Shown here piece by piece: positions 8,141-15,191 of a DNA stretch of 17,800 bases; positions within the stretch are counted from its first letter, which is position 1; each line of letters opens with the position of its first letter. The position numbers were made by a program, and so were the translations under genes. The notes below the pieces were generated by a model, which was not told the origin of the DNA, ran no database searches, and saw only the letters and a program-made list of their open reading frames with translations. Origin of the DNA: SSSZ01 sp036732025 (GTDB lineage Bacteria; Pseudomonadota; Gammaproteobacteria; Burkholderiales; Rhodocyclaceae); contig DAINDE010000063.1 of NCBI GenBank assembly GCA_036732025.1, positions 1 through 17,800 on the forward strand. Direction: 5' to 3'.

Positions 8141-8545
8141 CTACTTTGCCTTCAAGGCCTCGCTCATGCATTGGCGGCGCTCCGGTCCGGCCTTGCCCTT
8201 GCAGGCTTCATGGGCCTTCTGCATGGTTTCGCAGCGCTGCGGGTTGCGGGCCTTGGCGCAGTCCGCCGGCGGCATCTGATCGCGCATGCAGGCGCGGCGC
8301 TCCGGCCCGGCCTTGTCCTTGCAGGCTTCCATGGCCTGGGCGCGGGCTTCCTGGCGGGCCTTGCACTGTTCCGGGTTAGGGGCCTGGGCGCAGTCCCGGG
8401 GGGCGCGCTTGGCGGCGGCCGCTCCGCCGCCCGGGCCGGGACCCATGCCGCCCGCGCCCGGTCCGGGGCCCGACTGGGCGAAAGCGGGGAAGGCGAGGGC
8501 GCTGGCGAGCAGGGCGGAGCACAACAGGGTCATCCGTGATTTCAT
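8141..8545 (-). CDS. Secreted eight-cysteine repeat protein (periplasmic, unknown function)
   Basis: A 134-residue protein. The ATG at 8545 has a perfect AAGGAG seven bases upstream, which excludes longer versions. Residues 1-23 are a Sec signal peptide with an apparent Ala-Phe-Ala cleavage site before QSG. A Gly/Pro-rich linker follows (25-45). The mature part carries two units, each with C-x8-C followed by C-x10-C: Cys 52/61/75/86 and 96/105/115/126. The second pair of each unit lies in AC-K-x-KAGPERR-x-CM. The 40-codon spacing is also visible as a DNA repeat. The even cysteine number and export suggest disulfide-linked helical hairpins in the periplasm; metal or redox roles are only possibilities. 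I know no named family with certainty. It converges on htpG. Confidence 0.8.
   Translation of the reverse strand: MKSRMTLLCSALLASALAFPAFAQSGPGPGAGGMGPGPGGGAAAAKRAPRDCAQAPNPEQCKARQEARAQAMEACKDKAGPERRACMRDQMPPADCAKARNPQRCETMQKAHEACKGKAGPERRQCMSEALKAK
8161..8329. repeat. Internal duplication in the cysteine-repeat gene (120-bp offset)
   Basis: 8161-8209 and 8281-8329 align without gaps at an offset of exactly 120 bases (for example GGCGCTCCGG.CCGGCCTTG). This is the DNA footprint of the KAGPERR-containing unit duplication. Confidence 0.8.
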
Positions 8546-8576
8546 GGTTTTCTCCTTGAGCGGTGGTTCCAAACCC

Positions 8577-8604
8577 ATTGTAGGCCGCCGGTCTTGCCGG
8601 CCAA
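8577..8604 (-). promoter_or_regulatory. Candidate sigma-70 promoter of the cysteine-repeat gene
   Basis: On the minus strand, TTGGCC (8604-8599), a 16-base spacer, then TACAAT (8582-8577). Transcription would start near 8570, about 25 bases before ATG 8545. The spacer contains the short inverted repeat GCCGG/CCGGC. Confidence 0.45.
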
Positions 8605-8651
8605 GCCGGAGTTTGTAACCAATTGCAAGGCGCGGCGGAGGTTTCAGCCGA

Positions 8652-8855
8652 TCACGCCTTGTCGTCGTCGGAGAGCTGGAAGTCGCGGATCCAGCAGGAG
8701 CGCCGCTCGATGTGGGAGCGCCGGTCCACGGTGACGACGCCGTCCTTGGTGGTGTAGGGAGGGCTGTCGAGCTGGTTGTTGTGGCGGCGCTCTTCGCCAC
8801 GGATGACGGGGGGTTTGGCTTGGTCGCCGGATCGGGGGGGTTGGCTGGAAGTCAT
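8652..8855 (-). CDS. Small Arg/Asp-rich protein (67 aa), unknown function
   Basis: The ATG at 8855 has GGGAG seven bases upstream. The 67-residue product begins MTSSQPPRSGDQAKPPVIRG and ends in an acidic tail SDDDKA. It has a central charged stretch VDRRSHIERRSCWIRDFQL, which looks like a short conserved helix. It has no signal peptide or membrane segment, so it is probably cytosolic. The good ribosome-binding site and the extended -10 upstream favour a real gene over a shadow. I do not recognise a named family. It is divergent from the PulE-type ATPase and lies 106 bases before the start of the cysteine-repeat gene on the same strand. Confidence 0.6.
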   Translation of the reverse strand: MTSSQPPRSGDQAKPPVIRGEERRHNNQLDSPPYTTKDGVVTVDRRSHIERRSCWIRDFQLSDDDKA

Positions 8856-8893
8856 GGAAATCTCCCGCTGGAGGGCCAGCGCACGATGCCATC

Positions 8894-8902
8894 ATTATGC
8901 CA
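8894..8902 (-). promoter_or_regulatory. Candidate extended -10 promoter of the 67-aa gene
   Basis: The minus strand reads TGGCATAAT (8902-8894), a TGn extension plus CATAAT. Transcription would start near 8887 and give a leader of about 32 bases. No good -35 is visible. Confidence 0.4.
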
Positions 8903-8938
8903 GCCGCCTTGCGGATTGTGTGTTGCGGAAACATTGCC

Positions 8939-8950
8939 CGGGGTACCCCG
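8939..8950. repeat. Perfect 12-bp palindrome CGGGGTACCCCG
   Basis: It directly abuts the extended -10 of the PulE-type gene and lies in the promoter spacer, where a repressor or activator could bind. Confidence 0.5.
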
Positions 8951-8959
8951 TGCTATAGT
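8951..8959 (+). promoter_or_regulatory. Extended -10 promoter of the PulE-type ATPase gene (possible leaderless start)
   Basis: TGCTATAGT (8951-8959) is a TGn extension plus TATAGT. The ATG lies only seven bases further on (8967), which is about where transcription should begin. No Shine-Dalgarno sequence is present between them. Confidence 0.55.
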
Positions 8960-8966
8960 CGCCGCC

Positions 8967-10751
8967 ATGAATGACAGGAGCGTCCACGAGCACAAGCTGA
9001 CCCTGGTCGAGGTGCTCGACATGCTGGTGGCCGACGGCATGGTCGTCCAGGCCGATGCCGAGGCCCTGCGCGCCGAGCGGCGCTTGCAGGGGGGCATCGT
9101 CCATCCGCTGGTGGTCATCGCCGACCAGAAGTGGCGTTCCGCCAAGCCGCCGGGCAAGCTCCTCAACATCGAGGCCCTCACCGAGTGGCTGGCGGATCGC
9201 CTGGGGCTGGAATATCTGCACATCGATCCCCTCAAGATCGATTTCACCGGCGTCGCCGATGTCGTTTCCAGCGCCTACGCCGGCCGCTTCGCCATCCTGC
9301 CGGTGCAGGTGACGACCCGGGAAGTGGTGATCGCCACCGCCGAGCCCTTCCTGCGGGAGTGGGAGGCGGAGCTCAAGCCCATCCTGCGCAAGGAAATCCG
9401 CCGTGTCCTGGCCAATCCCCTGGACATCAACCGCTACCTGGTGGAGTTCTTCAACCTCGCCAAGTCGGTCAAGAAGGCCGCCCAGACAAGCGGTGGCGCT
9501 TCCGGTCTGTCCAGCTTCGAGCAACTGGTGGAGCTGGGCAAGCTCAACCGCACCTTCGACGCCAACGACCAGCACATCGTCCATATCGTGGACTGGCTGT
9601 GGCAGTACGCCTTCGACCAGCGGGCTTCCGACATCCACATCGAGCCGCGGCGGGAGCTGGGCATCGTGCGCTTCCGCATCGACGGTGTGCTGCACCAGGT
9701 GTACCAGATCCCCATGGCGGTGATGGTGGCCATGACCAGCCGCATCAAGCTGCTGGGCCGCATGGACGTGATAGAGAAGCGCCGCCCCCAGGACGGCCGC
9801 ATCAAGACCCGCACGCCGGACGGCCAGGAAGTGGAGCTGCGCCTTTCCACCCTGCCCACCGCCTTCGGCGAGAAGCTGGTCATGCGCATCTTCGACCCGG
9901 AGGTCCTGGTGCGGGATTTCCGCGAGCTGGGTTTTTCCGAGGACGACCTCTCCCGCTGGAACCAGATGACCAAGTCGCCCAACGGCATCATCCTGGTCAC
10001 CGGCCCCACCGGCTCCGGCAAGACGACGACGCTGTACACCACTCTCAAGCAACTGGCCACTTCCGAGGTGAACGTCTGCACCATCGAGGATCCCATCGAA
10101 ATGGTGGAGTCCTCCTTCAACCAGATGCAGGTGCAGCAGAACATCGACCTGACCTTCGCCGACGGTGTGCGCTCCCTCATGCGCCAGGACCCGGACATCA
10201 TCATGATCGGCGAGATCCGTGACCTGGAGACCGCCGAGATGGCCATCCAGGCGGCCCTCACCGGGCACCTGGTGCTGTCCACCCTGCACACCAACGATGC
10301 GCCCTCGGCCATCACCCGGTTGCTGGACCTGGGGGTGCCTTCCTACCTCATCAACTCGACCCTGCTGGGGGTCATGGCCCAGCGCCTGGTGCGCACCCTC
10401 TGCCCGTCGTGCAAGAAGCCCTACCCGGTGCGGGACGACCAGCGGGAGACCTGGAAATCCCTGGTGGCGCCGTGGAAGGCCAACGAGCCCACCCAGTTCC
10501 ACCAGCCGGTGGGCTGCCTGGACTGCCGCATGACCGGCTATCTTGGCCGGGTCGGCCTCTACGAAATCCTCCTCATGTCGCCGGAAATCCGGCGCCACGT
10601 CCGCCCCCAGACCGACATCGCCAAGCTGCGGGAAACCGCCTACCGTGAAGGCATGCGCCCCCTGCGCATCTCCGGTGCCATGAAGATCGCCGCCGGCACG
10701 ACCTCCCTGGACGAGGTGGTGCGGATCGCCCCGCCGGCCGACGAAGTTTGA
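8967..10751 (+). CDS. GspE/PulE/PilB-type secretion ATPase (orphan)
   Basis: A cytoplasmic hexameric AAA-like ATPase of the type II secretion / type IV pilus assembly family, 594 residues from ATG 8967. The N-terminal domain (about 8-165) resembles the MshEN/T2SSE-N fold, with LTLVEVLDMLVADGMV and a later LADRLGLEYLHIDPLKI. The catalytic domain has Walker A GPTGSGKT (346-353), the Asp box around TIEDPIEM, Walker B DPDIIMIGEIRD and the His box TGHLVLSTLHTND. The zinc-binding tetracysteine CPSC (479/482) and CLDC (517/520) is typical of GspE/PilB and absent from PilT. No pilin, GspF or secretin gene is nearby, so its partner machine is elsewhere. Because MshEN domains can bind c-di-GMP, regulation by that messenger is possible; I did not verify all the binding residues. 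Confidence 0.93.
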   Translation: MNDRSVHEHKLTLVEVLDMLVADGMVVQADAEALRAERRLQGGIVHPLVVIADQKWRSAKPPGKLLNIEALTEWLADRLGLEYLHIDPLKIDFTGVADVVSSAYAGRFAILPVQVTTREVVIATAEPFLREWEAELKPILRKEIRRVLANPLDINRYLVEFFNLAKSVKKAAQTSGGASGLSSFEQLVELGKLNRTFDANDQHIVHIVDWLWQYAFDQRASDIHIEPRRELGIVRFRIDGVLHQVYQIPMAVMVAMTSRIKLLGRMDVIEKRRPQDGRIKTRTPDGQEVELRLSTLPTAFGEKLVMRIFDPEVLVRDFRELGFSEDDLSRWNQMTKSPNGIILVTGPTGSGKTTTLYTTLKQLATSEVNVCTIEDPIEMVESSFNQMQVQQNIDLTFADGVRSLMRQDPDIIMIGEIRDLETAEMAIQAALTGHLVLSTLHTNDAPSAITRLLDLGVPSYLINSTLLGVMAQRLVRTLCPSCKKPYPVRDDQRETWKSLVAPWKANEPTQFHQPVGCLDCRMTGYLGRVGLYEILLMSPEIRRHVRPQTDIAKLRETAYREGMRPLRISGAMKIAAGTTSLDEVVRIAPPADEV

Positions 10752-10816
10752 CCCACATCAAGCCCGCTGCGACGTTCGAATAGATAATTCGGACTAATCA
10801 TTTCGCAGGGGGTTTC

Positions 10817-11590
10817 ATGGCGGTCGAGCTTTACAACGATGGGTCCCACATCGTTCACGCGTTTTACGATCTGGTGGACGACAGTTCCGGTCCCGTCGTG
10901 CAGTGCAACCAGTTCCTGGTCGTGGACAACGGCCATGGCGCCCTCATCGATCCCGGCGGCAACATGACCTACACCGGGCTCCTCATGGACATGCAGAAAT
11001 ATTTCTCGTCCAAGGACCTCGACTACATCCTGGCCTCCCACCCCGACCCGGACATCATCGCCTCGGTAAACAAGTGGTTCGTGGCGTCCCAGTGCAAGGT
11101 GTTGATTTCCGCCCTGTGGACCCGCTTCGTTCCCCACTTCACCACCGGCCGGGACGTTTCCCAGCGCATCGTCGGCATCCCCGACGAAGGGGCGGTGATT
11201 CCCCTCGGCCAGTGCAAGATGCTCGCCGTGCCGGCCCACTTCCTGCACGCCGAAGGCAACTTTCAGTTCTACGACCCCATCGCCAAGATCCTCTTCTCCG
11301 GCGACCTCGGCGCCTCCATCGTCTCGCCCCAGCAGGCGGCGGAGCCGGTCAAGGATTTCGCCGCCCACCTGCGCCACATGGACGCCTTCCACCGCCGCTA
11401 CATCGTTTCCGGCAAGATCTGCCGCTACTGGGCGGCCATGGTGCGGCAGCTCGACATCGAGCAGATCGTGCCCCAGCACGGTTGCCGCTTCGTCGGCAAG
11501 GACGACGTCAAGAAGTTCATCGACTGGGTCGAAGCCCTGGAGTGTGGCGTCGACCTGATGAACCAGAACAACTACCGCCTGCCGGCCTGA
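10817..11590 (+). CDS. ODP-type (flavodiiron-like) metallo-beta-lactamase-fold protein
   Basis: A 257-residue soluble protein resembling the oxygen-binding di-iron domain (ODP) branch of flavodiiron proteins, without a flavodoxin domain. Candidate metal ligands follow the flavodiiron pattern H-x-E-x-D...H...D...H. They appear as HPDPD (His75, Asp77, Asp79), His144 in FLHAEGN, Asp163 in SGDLG and His221 in PQHG. The glutamate of the first motif is replaced by aspartate. It also has the characteristic FxFYDPIAKILFSGD segment. The start ATG 10817 has an AGGGGG ribosome-binding site. It lies 65 bases after the PulE-type ATPase gene on the same strand and may be co-transcribed. Likely roles are O2/NO sensing or detoxification; in related proteins ODP domains act in oxygen-linked signalling. 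Confidence 0.85.
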   Translation: MAVELYNDGSHIVHAFYDLVDDSSGPVVQCNQFLVVDNGHGALIDPGGNMTYTGLLMDMQKYFSSKDLDYILASHPDPDIIASVNKWFVASQCKVLISALWTRFVPHFTTGRDVSQRIVGIPDEGAVIPLGQCKMLAVPAHFLHAEGNFQFYDPIAKILFSGDLGASIVSPQQAAEPVKDFAAHLRHMDAFHRRYIVSGKICRYWAAMVRQLDIEQIVPQHGCRFVGKDDVKKFIDWVEALECGVDLMNQNNYRLPA

Positions 11591-11591
11591 T

Positions 11592-11630
11592 GCCGGCCGG
11601 AACCGGCTTTCACAGGCGGCTTGCCGCCTG
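11592..11630. terminator. Weak hairpins between convergent ODP and DUF1841 genes
   Basis: GCCGG (11592-11596) pairs with CCGGC (11603-11607) and is followed by TTT. CAGGCGGC (11613-11620) pairs with GCCGCCTG (11623-11630). The stems are short and the T runs poor, so termination is only plausible. Confidence 0.35.
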
Positions 11631-12041
11631 CCGCACGCTTTCCACGTAGGCCAGGGCATCCATCGGCTTGCCCTCGCGCTGGGCGCGCCAGATGATCTCG
11701 CCCAGGCATTCCAGCAGGACGTGTTCTGCCGCATGGGGCTCCAGGCGGGCGGCGATGGCCTGGTAGGCGGCGCGGATGCCGGGGGGCTGGTCGATGCTGA
11801 CCTGCTCGTGGATGGCGAGGTGCAGCGAGAGGTGCAGGAAGGGGTTCATCTGCCCGTCTTCCGGCGTCCATTCCCTGGCCAGGGCGCCCTCGCTGTCGGC
11901 GAGCAGGGCATGGTATTCGGGATGGCGGGCGGCGATGTCGGCCGCCGCCACTTCCGCGCCCACCAGGGGCAGGCGCTCCACGTGTTTCTTCCAGGCGGTG
12001 CAGAAGAAGCTGCGCACCTGGTCACGGCTGGGGTTGAACAT
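11610..12041 (-). CDS. DUF1841 family protein
   Basis: A 143-residue soluble protein. Its opening MFNPSRDQVRSFFCTAWKKH, together with the segment NPFLHLSLHLAIHEQVSIDQPPG and the C-terminal LLECLGEIIWRAQREGKPMD, is typical of the DUF1841 family found widely in beta- and gammaproteobacteria. No function is established for it. The HLSLHLAIHEQ stretch is rich in His and acidic residues and could bind metal, but that is a guess. The start ATG 12041 lies 20 bases inside the end of the upstream FIST gene, so the two are translationally coupled. It is the last gene of the nth-FIST-DUF1841 unit and converges on the ODP gene. Short GC-rich hairpins (11592-11607 and 11613-11630) lie at the shared 3' ends. 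Confidence 0.85.
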   Translation of the reverse strand: MFNPSRDQVRSFFCTAWKKHVERLPLVGAEVAAADIAARHPEYHALLADSEGALAREWTPEDGQMNPFLHLSLHLAIHEQVSIDQPPGIRAAYQAIAARLEPHAAEHVLLECLGEIIWRAQREGKPMDALAYVESVRQAASRL

Positions 12042-13053
12042 TTTCTTCCTCGAAAAGCAGGGTGACGACGGAATTCTGGAACTGCCGGTTGGCGCCGGCC
12101 CAGGGGTGGATCTGGCCGCTGCCGTAGGCGCCGGCGAGGGGGACGCCGGGGAAACGGCGGCGGAAGGCCAGCAGGTCGCGGTCCTCGTCGCCGTAGAAGA
12201 GGGGGCCGCGGCCCAGGCAGGAGAACATCAGGGCGAAGGCCGGCATCGCGGTGGCGGCATCCAGGCCCTCCGCCATGTCGCGCTCGGCCCCCAGGGGCTG
12301 GCGAATGGCCCAGGCCACGCGGTCTCCCTCTGCCAGCGGTTCGGCCAGGGTCAGGGAGCCGTCGGGATGGGCGGCAAGGAGGGGAATGGCCGGGCCGCCG
12401 CTGGCGCGGAGGGCGCACACCTGGTGCAACGATGGCGGTTGCCGCTCCCGCAATTCCGGCGGCAGCGCCCGGGCCAGGCTGTCTGCTGCCCGCTGGCCGC
12501 CGAGGCGCTGCAGGTCGTAGCCCTGGGCGGCCTCCACCGCCTGGGGGGTGCCCAGGGGTTGCAGACCGGTGGATAGCAGGGGGTGGCAGCGGGCACCGCC
12601 CACGCCGGTTTCGGCGCGGCCGTCGGCCGCTACCCGGGCCTGTTGCCAGACGGCGCCGGGGCCGTGGGCCAGGCCGTAGCGCGGCGGGCCATCCTGCCAA
12701 GGCGGGGGCAGGGTGGTGCCGGCTGCCAGGGCCAGGCGCGGCGCGCCGCCGTTATCGGCAGCCAGGGCGATGCCGCCGCCGACGACCAGGGCGGCGGCGG
12801 CGGGCTGGTCGAGGCTCCAGCCGGCTTCGGTCATCAGCCCGTAGGCGACCATGCCGAAGATATTGAGGCAGCCGGCGGCGCGGGCGGCGGCGAGGACCGC
12901 GGGCTGGGCATGGCGGGCGAAATCCGGACTGAGGAAAAGGAACACCCCGCTCGCCTGGGTCAGGCCGGCGGCGGCCAGTGCCGTGGCGACAGCGTCGGCG
13001 GCGAGCGCCGGTTCGGCCTGGCGGCCGGTGGCCAGGGCGCTGCCGGCGCTCAC
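12022..13053 (-). CDS. FIST-domain sensory protein
   Basis: A 343-residue protein starting at GTG 13053. The GTG overlaps the nth stop as GTGA, which is more plausible than the upstream ATG 13125 buried in nth. The N-terminal half (about 1-190) fits FIST_N, which in known proteins spans paralogous alpha/beta sensor modules thought to bind small ligands such as amino acids. The C-terminal part has the FIST_C-like sequence PAFALMFSCLGRGPLFYG followed by FPGVPLAGAYGSGQI. No output domain (kinase, GGDEF or MCP) is attached, and no transmembrane segment is visible, so it is a stand-alone cytosolic FIST protein. Its position directly after nth and before DUF1841 suggests a conserved housekeeping unit. 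The role is unknown. Confidence 0.8.
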   Translation of the reverse strand: MSAGSALATGRQAEPALAADAVATALAAAGLTQASGVFLFLSPDFARHAQPAVLAAARAAGCLNIFGMVAYGLMTEAGWSLDQPAAAALVVGGGIALAADNGGAPRLALAAGTTLPPPWQDGPPRYGLAHGPGAVWQQARVAADGRAETGVGGARCHPLLSTGLQPLGTPQAVEAAQGYDLQRLGGQRAADSLARALPPELRERQPPSLHQVCALRASGGPAIPLLAAHPDGSLTLAEPLAEGDRVAWAIRQPLGAERDMAEGLDAATAMPAFALMFSCLGRGPLFYGDEDRDLLAFRRRFPGVPLAGAYGSGQIHPWAGANRQFQNSVVTLLFEEENVQPQP

Positions 13054-13682
13054 AGCGCCTTGCCCCGGAAGCGGCACAGGTCGGCGATGATGCAGCGCTC
13101 GCATTCCGGCTTCCTCGCCTTGCACACGTAGCGGCCGTGCAGGATCAGCCAGTGGTGGGCGTCCTGGCGGAATTCGGCGGGGGTGGAACGGGTGAGCTTT
13201 TCCTCCACGGCCAGGGGGGTCTTGCCGGGCGCGAGGCCGGTGCGGTTGGCGACGCGGAAGATGTGGGTATCCACCGCGATGGCCGGGTGGCCGAAAGCGG
13301 TGTTGAGGACGACGTTGGCCGTCTTGCGGCCGACGCCGGGGAGGGCTTCCAGGGCGGCCCGGTCGGCGGGCACTTCGCCACCGTGGAGGGCCAGCAATTG
13401 CCGGCAGGTGGCAATGACGTTCCGGGCCTTGGTCTTGTAGAGCCCAATGGTGCGGATGTATTCGGCCAGTCCTTCTTCCCCCAGGTCGAGCATGGCCTGG
13501 GGCGTGGGCGCCGCCGGGAAGAGCCGGGCGGTGGCCTTGTTGACGCCCACGTCGGTGGCCTGGGCGGAAAGGATCACCGCCACCAGCAACTGGAAGGGGG
13601 TCTCGTAGTGCAGTTCCGTCGTCGGCTGCGGGTTGGCCTCCCGCAGACGGCGGTAGAGTTCGACGATCTGGGGCTTGTTCAA
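13050..13682 (-). CDS. nth: Endonuclease III (DNA glycosylase / AP lyase)
   Basis: A base-excision repair enzyme that removes oxidised pyrimidines and cleaves AP sites. The 210 residues align almost gaplessly with E. coli Nth (211). The helix-hairpin-helix LPGVGRKTANVV carries catalytic Lys120, and Asp138 lies in IAVDTH. The [4Fe-4S] cluster ligands Cys187, Cys194, Cys197 and Cys203 are in C-x6-C-x2-C-x5-C spacing, all at the E. coli positions. The start is TTG at 13682, giving (M)NKPQIVELYRR like MNKAKRLEIL in E. coli. The nearby upstream ATG is out of frame, so a rare TTG start is the best choice. In the classical rsx/rnf locus nth follows rnfE directly; here a diguanylate cyclase gene on the opposite strand separates them. 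Confidence 0.96.
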   Translation of the reverse strand: MNKPQIVELYRRLREANPQPTTELHYETPFQLLVAVILSAQATDVGVNKATARLFPAAPTPQAMLDLGEEGLAEYIRTIGLYKTKARNVIATCRQLLALHGGEVPADRAALEALPGVGRKTANVVLNTAFGHPAIAVDTHIFRVANRTGLAPGKTPLAVEEKLTRSTPAEFRQDAHHWLILHGRYVCKARKPECERCIIADLCRFRGKAL

Positions 13683-13718
13683 GAAATTTTCATCCGAGGG
13701 TTGTCATCGCACCGCAAC

Positions 13719-15185
13719 ATGGGCCATATTGACCAGTACGCCATTCTACATAGTCGCGACCTGATGCTTGCCCAGAAATCCGCGCTGGCTGGTGCTGACG
13801 CTGGAAGCCTCTCGCAAATCGTCGAGGGCAATCCGGTGGCCACCATCGTGATCGATCGTGAACACCACGTCACCCACTGGAACCGGGCCTGCGAGGTGCT
13901 TACCGGCCTGGCGGCCAGGCGGGTGATCGGCACCTGCGACCAGTGGCGGGCCTTCTACGCCAGCGAGCGGCCCATTCTCGCCGATTTCATCGTCGACGGC
14001 GGCGTCGAGGATGCTGTCCGCCGCTTCTACGACGGCAAGTACCGCAAGTCCGATCTCATCGCCGGCGCCTACGAGGTGGAGGATTTCTTCCCCGCCTTCG
14101 GCACCGGCGGCAAGTGGCTGTTCTTCACCGCCGCGCCCATCTGCGACGCCAGCGGGAGGGTGGTGGGCGCCATCGAGACCCTGCAGGACGTCACCCAGCG
14201 CCACCTGGCGGAGGCCGCACTGCGCGAGAAGGAAGCCTTCCTGGCCCAGATCGTGGCCGGCAGTTCGGTGGCGACCCTGGTCATCGACCGGGACCACCGC
14301 GTTACCCACTGGAACCACGCCTGCGAGGTGATGACCGGCGTGCATGCCCGGGAAATGGTGGGTACCGACCGCCACTGGCAACCGTTCTATACCTCGCCCC
14401 GGCCCCTGATGGCGGACCTGGTGCTCGACGGCGCCAGCGAGGATGCGGTGGACGGGCTGTATCACGGTAAGTACCGCCCCTCTTCCCTGATCGAAGGGGC
14501 CTACGAGGCGGAGGATTTCTTCCCCAGCTTCGGCGTCGGCGGCAAGTGGCTGTTCTTTACCGCGGCGCCCCTGCGCGATCAGCGGGGCGAGGTGGTGGGG
14601 GCCATCGAGACCCTGCAGGATGTGAGCGAGCGGCGCCGGGCCGAGAACGCCCTCAAGGAAAGCGAGGAACGTTACCGCATCCTGAGCGTCACCGACGCCC
14701 TTACCGGGCTCTACAACTCCCGCCACTTCTACGACCGTCTCCATACCGAGATCGAGCGGGCCGAGCGCTACGGCCGGCCCCTGGCCCTGGCCATCATCGA
14801 CGCCGACAATTTCAAGCGCATCAACGACACCTACGGCCACCTGCAGGGCGACCGGGTGCTGCAGTTGCTGGCCCGGATCATCGGTCAGTCCCTGCGCCGT
14901 ACCGACAGCGGCTATCGCTACGGCGGCGAGGAATTCGCCATTCTCATGCCGGAAGCGACCCTGGAGGCGGCGGCCCTGGTTGCCGAGCGCCTGCGCAAGT
15001 CCTTCAGCGAACTGCCGATACAGGCCGAAGACGGTTCGCCCCTGGCGTGCAGCGTCAGCGTGGGGGTGACCGAGTACGTGCCGGGCGAGACGGTGGAAAG
15101 CTTCGTGCGCCGTGCCGATACCGGCACCTACCAGGCCAAGCAGCGGGGCAAGAATACCGTGGTGGCGATGAAGATTCCCGCCTGA
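13719..15185 (+). CDS. Diguanylate cyclase with tandem PAS domains
   Basis: Makes c-di-GMP from two GTP. It has 488 residues if started at ATG 13719. ATG 13764 and TTG 13701 (just behind GAGGG) are alternatives, so the start is uncertain. PAS1 (about 31-162) and PAS2 (about 175-306) align without gaps at an offset of 144 residues and are about 65% identical by hand count. Both contain the VTHWN-x-ACEV-x-TG helix, the GAYE-x-EDFFP loop and the GGKWLFFTAAP strand. A coiled linker leads to the GGDEF domain, which has DADNFKRINDTYGH, the I-site RRTD (393-396) five residues before GGEEF (402-406), and a C-terminal RADTGTYQAKQRGKN. All catalytic features are present, with product inhibition expected. 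No membrane segment is seen, so it is a cytosolic sensor; the ligand is unknown. It is divergent from nth with a 36-base gap. Confidence 0.93.
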   Translation: MGHIDQYAILHSRDLMLAQKSALAGADAGSLSQIVEGNPVATIVIDREHHVTHWNRACEVLTGLAARRVIGTCDQWRAFYASERPILADFIVDGGVEDAVRRFYDGKYRKSDLIAGAYEVEDFFPAFGTGGKWLFFTAAPICDASGRVVGAIETLQDVTQRHLAEAALREKEAFLAQIVAGSSVATLVIDRDHRVTHWNHACEVMTGVHAREMVGTDRHWQPFYTSPRPLMADLVLDGASEDAVDGLYHGKYRPSSLIEGAYEAEDFFPSFGVGGKWLFFTAAPLRDQRGEVVGAIETLQDVSERRRAENALKESEERYRILSVTDALTGLYNSRHFYDRLHTEIERAERYGRPLALAIIDADNFKRINDTYGHLQGDRVLQLLARIIGQSLRRTDSGYRYGGEEFAILMPEATLEAAALVAERLRKSFSELPIQAEDGSPLACSVSVGVTEYVPGETVESFVRRADTGTYQAKQRGKNTVVAMKIPA

Positions 15186-15191
15186 GCGGGG

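Noticed and set aside
8546..8800. Longer version of the cysteine-repeat protein starting at 8800
   Set aside because: It would bury the signal peptide and run through the 67-aa gene. ATG 8545 has a perfect ribosome-binding site.
8895..10598. 567-codon minus-strand frame opposite the PulE-type ATPase gene
   Set aside because: Low-complexity antisense frame produced by codon bias; the plus strand carries the Walker and zinc motifs.
13054..13125. ATG start for the FIST protein at 13125
   Set aside because: It would overlap nth by about 75 bases with no family similarity in the extra residues. GTG 13053 overlapping the nth stop as GTGA is better.
12978..13718. Upstream extension of the diguanylate cyclase frame
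   Set aside because: It would run antisense through nth. No domain is present before the first PAS, so a start near 13719 or 13764 is far more likely.
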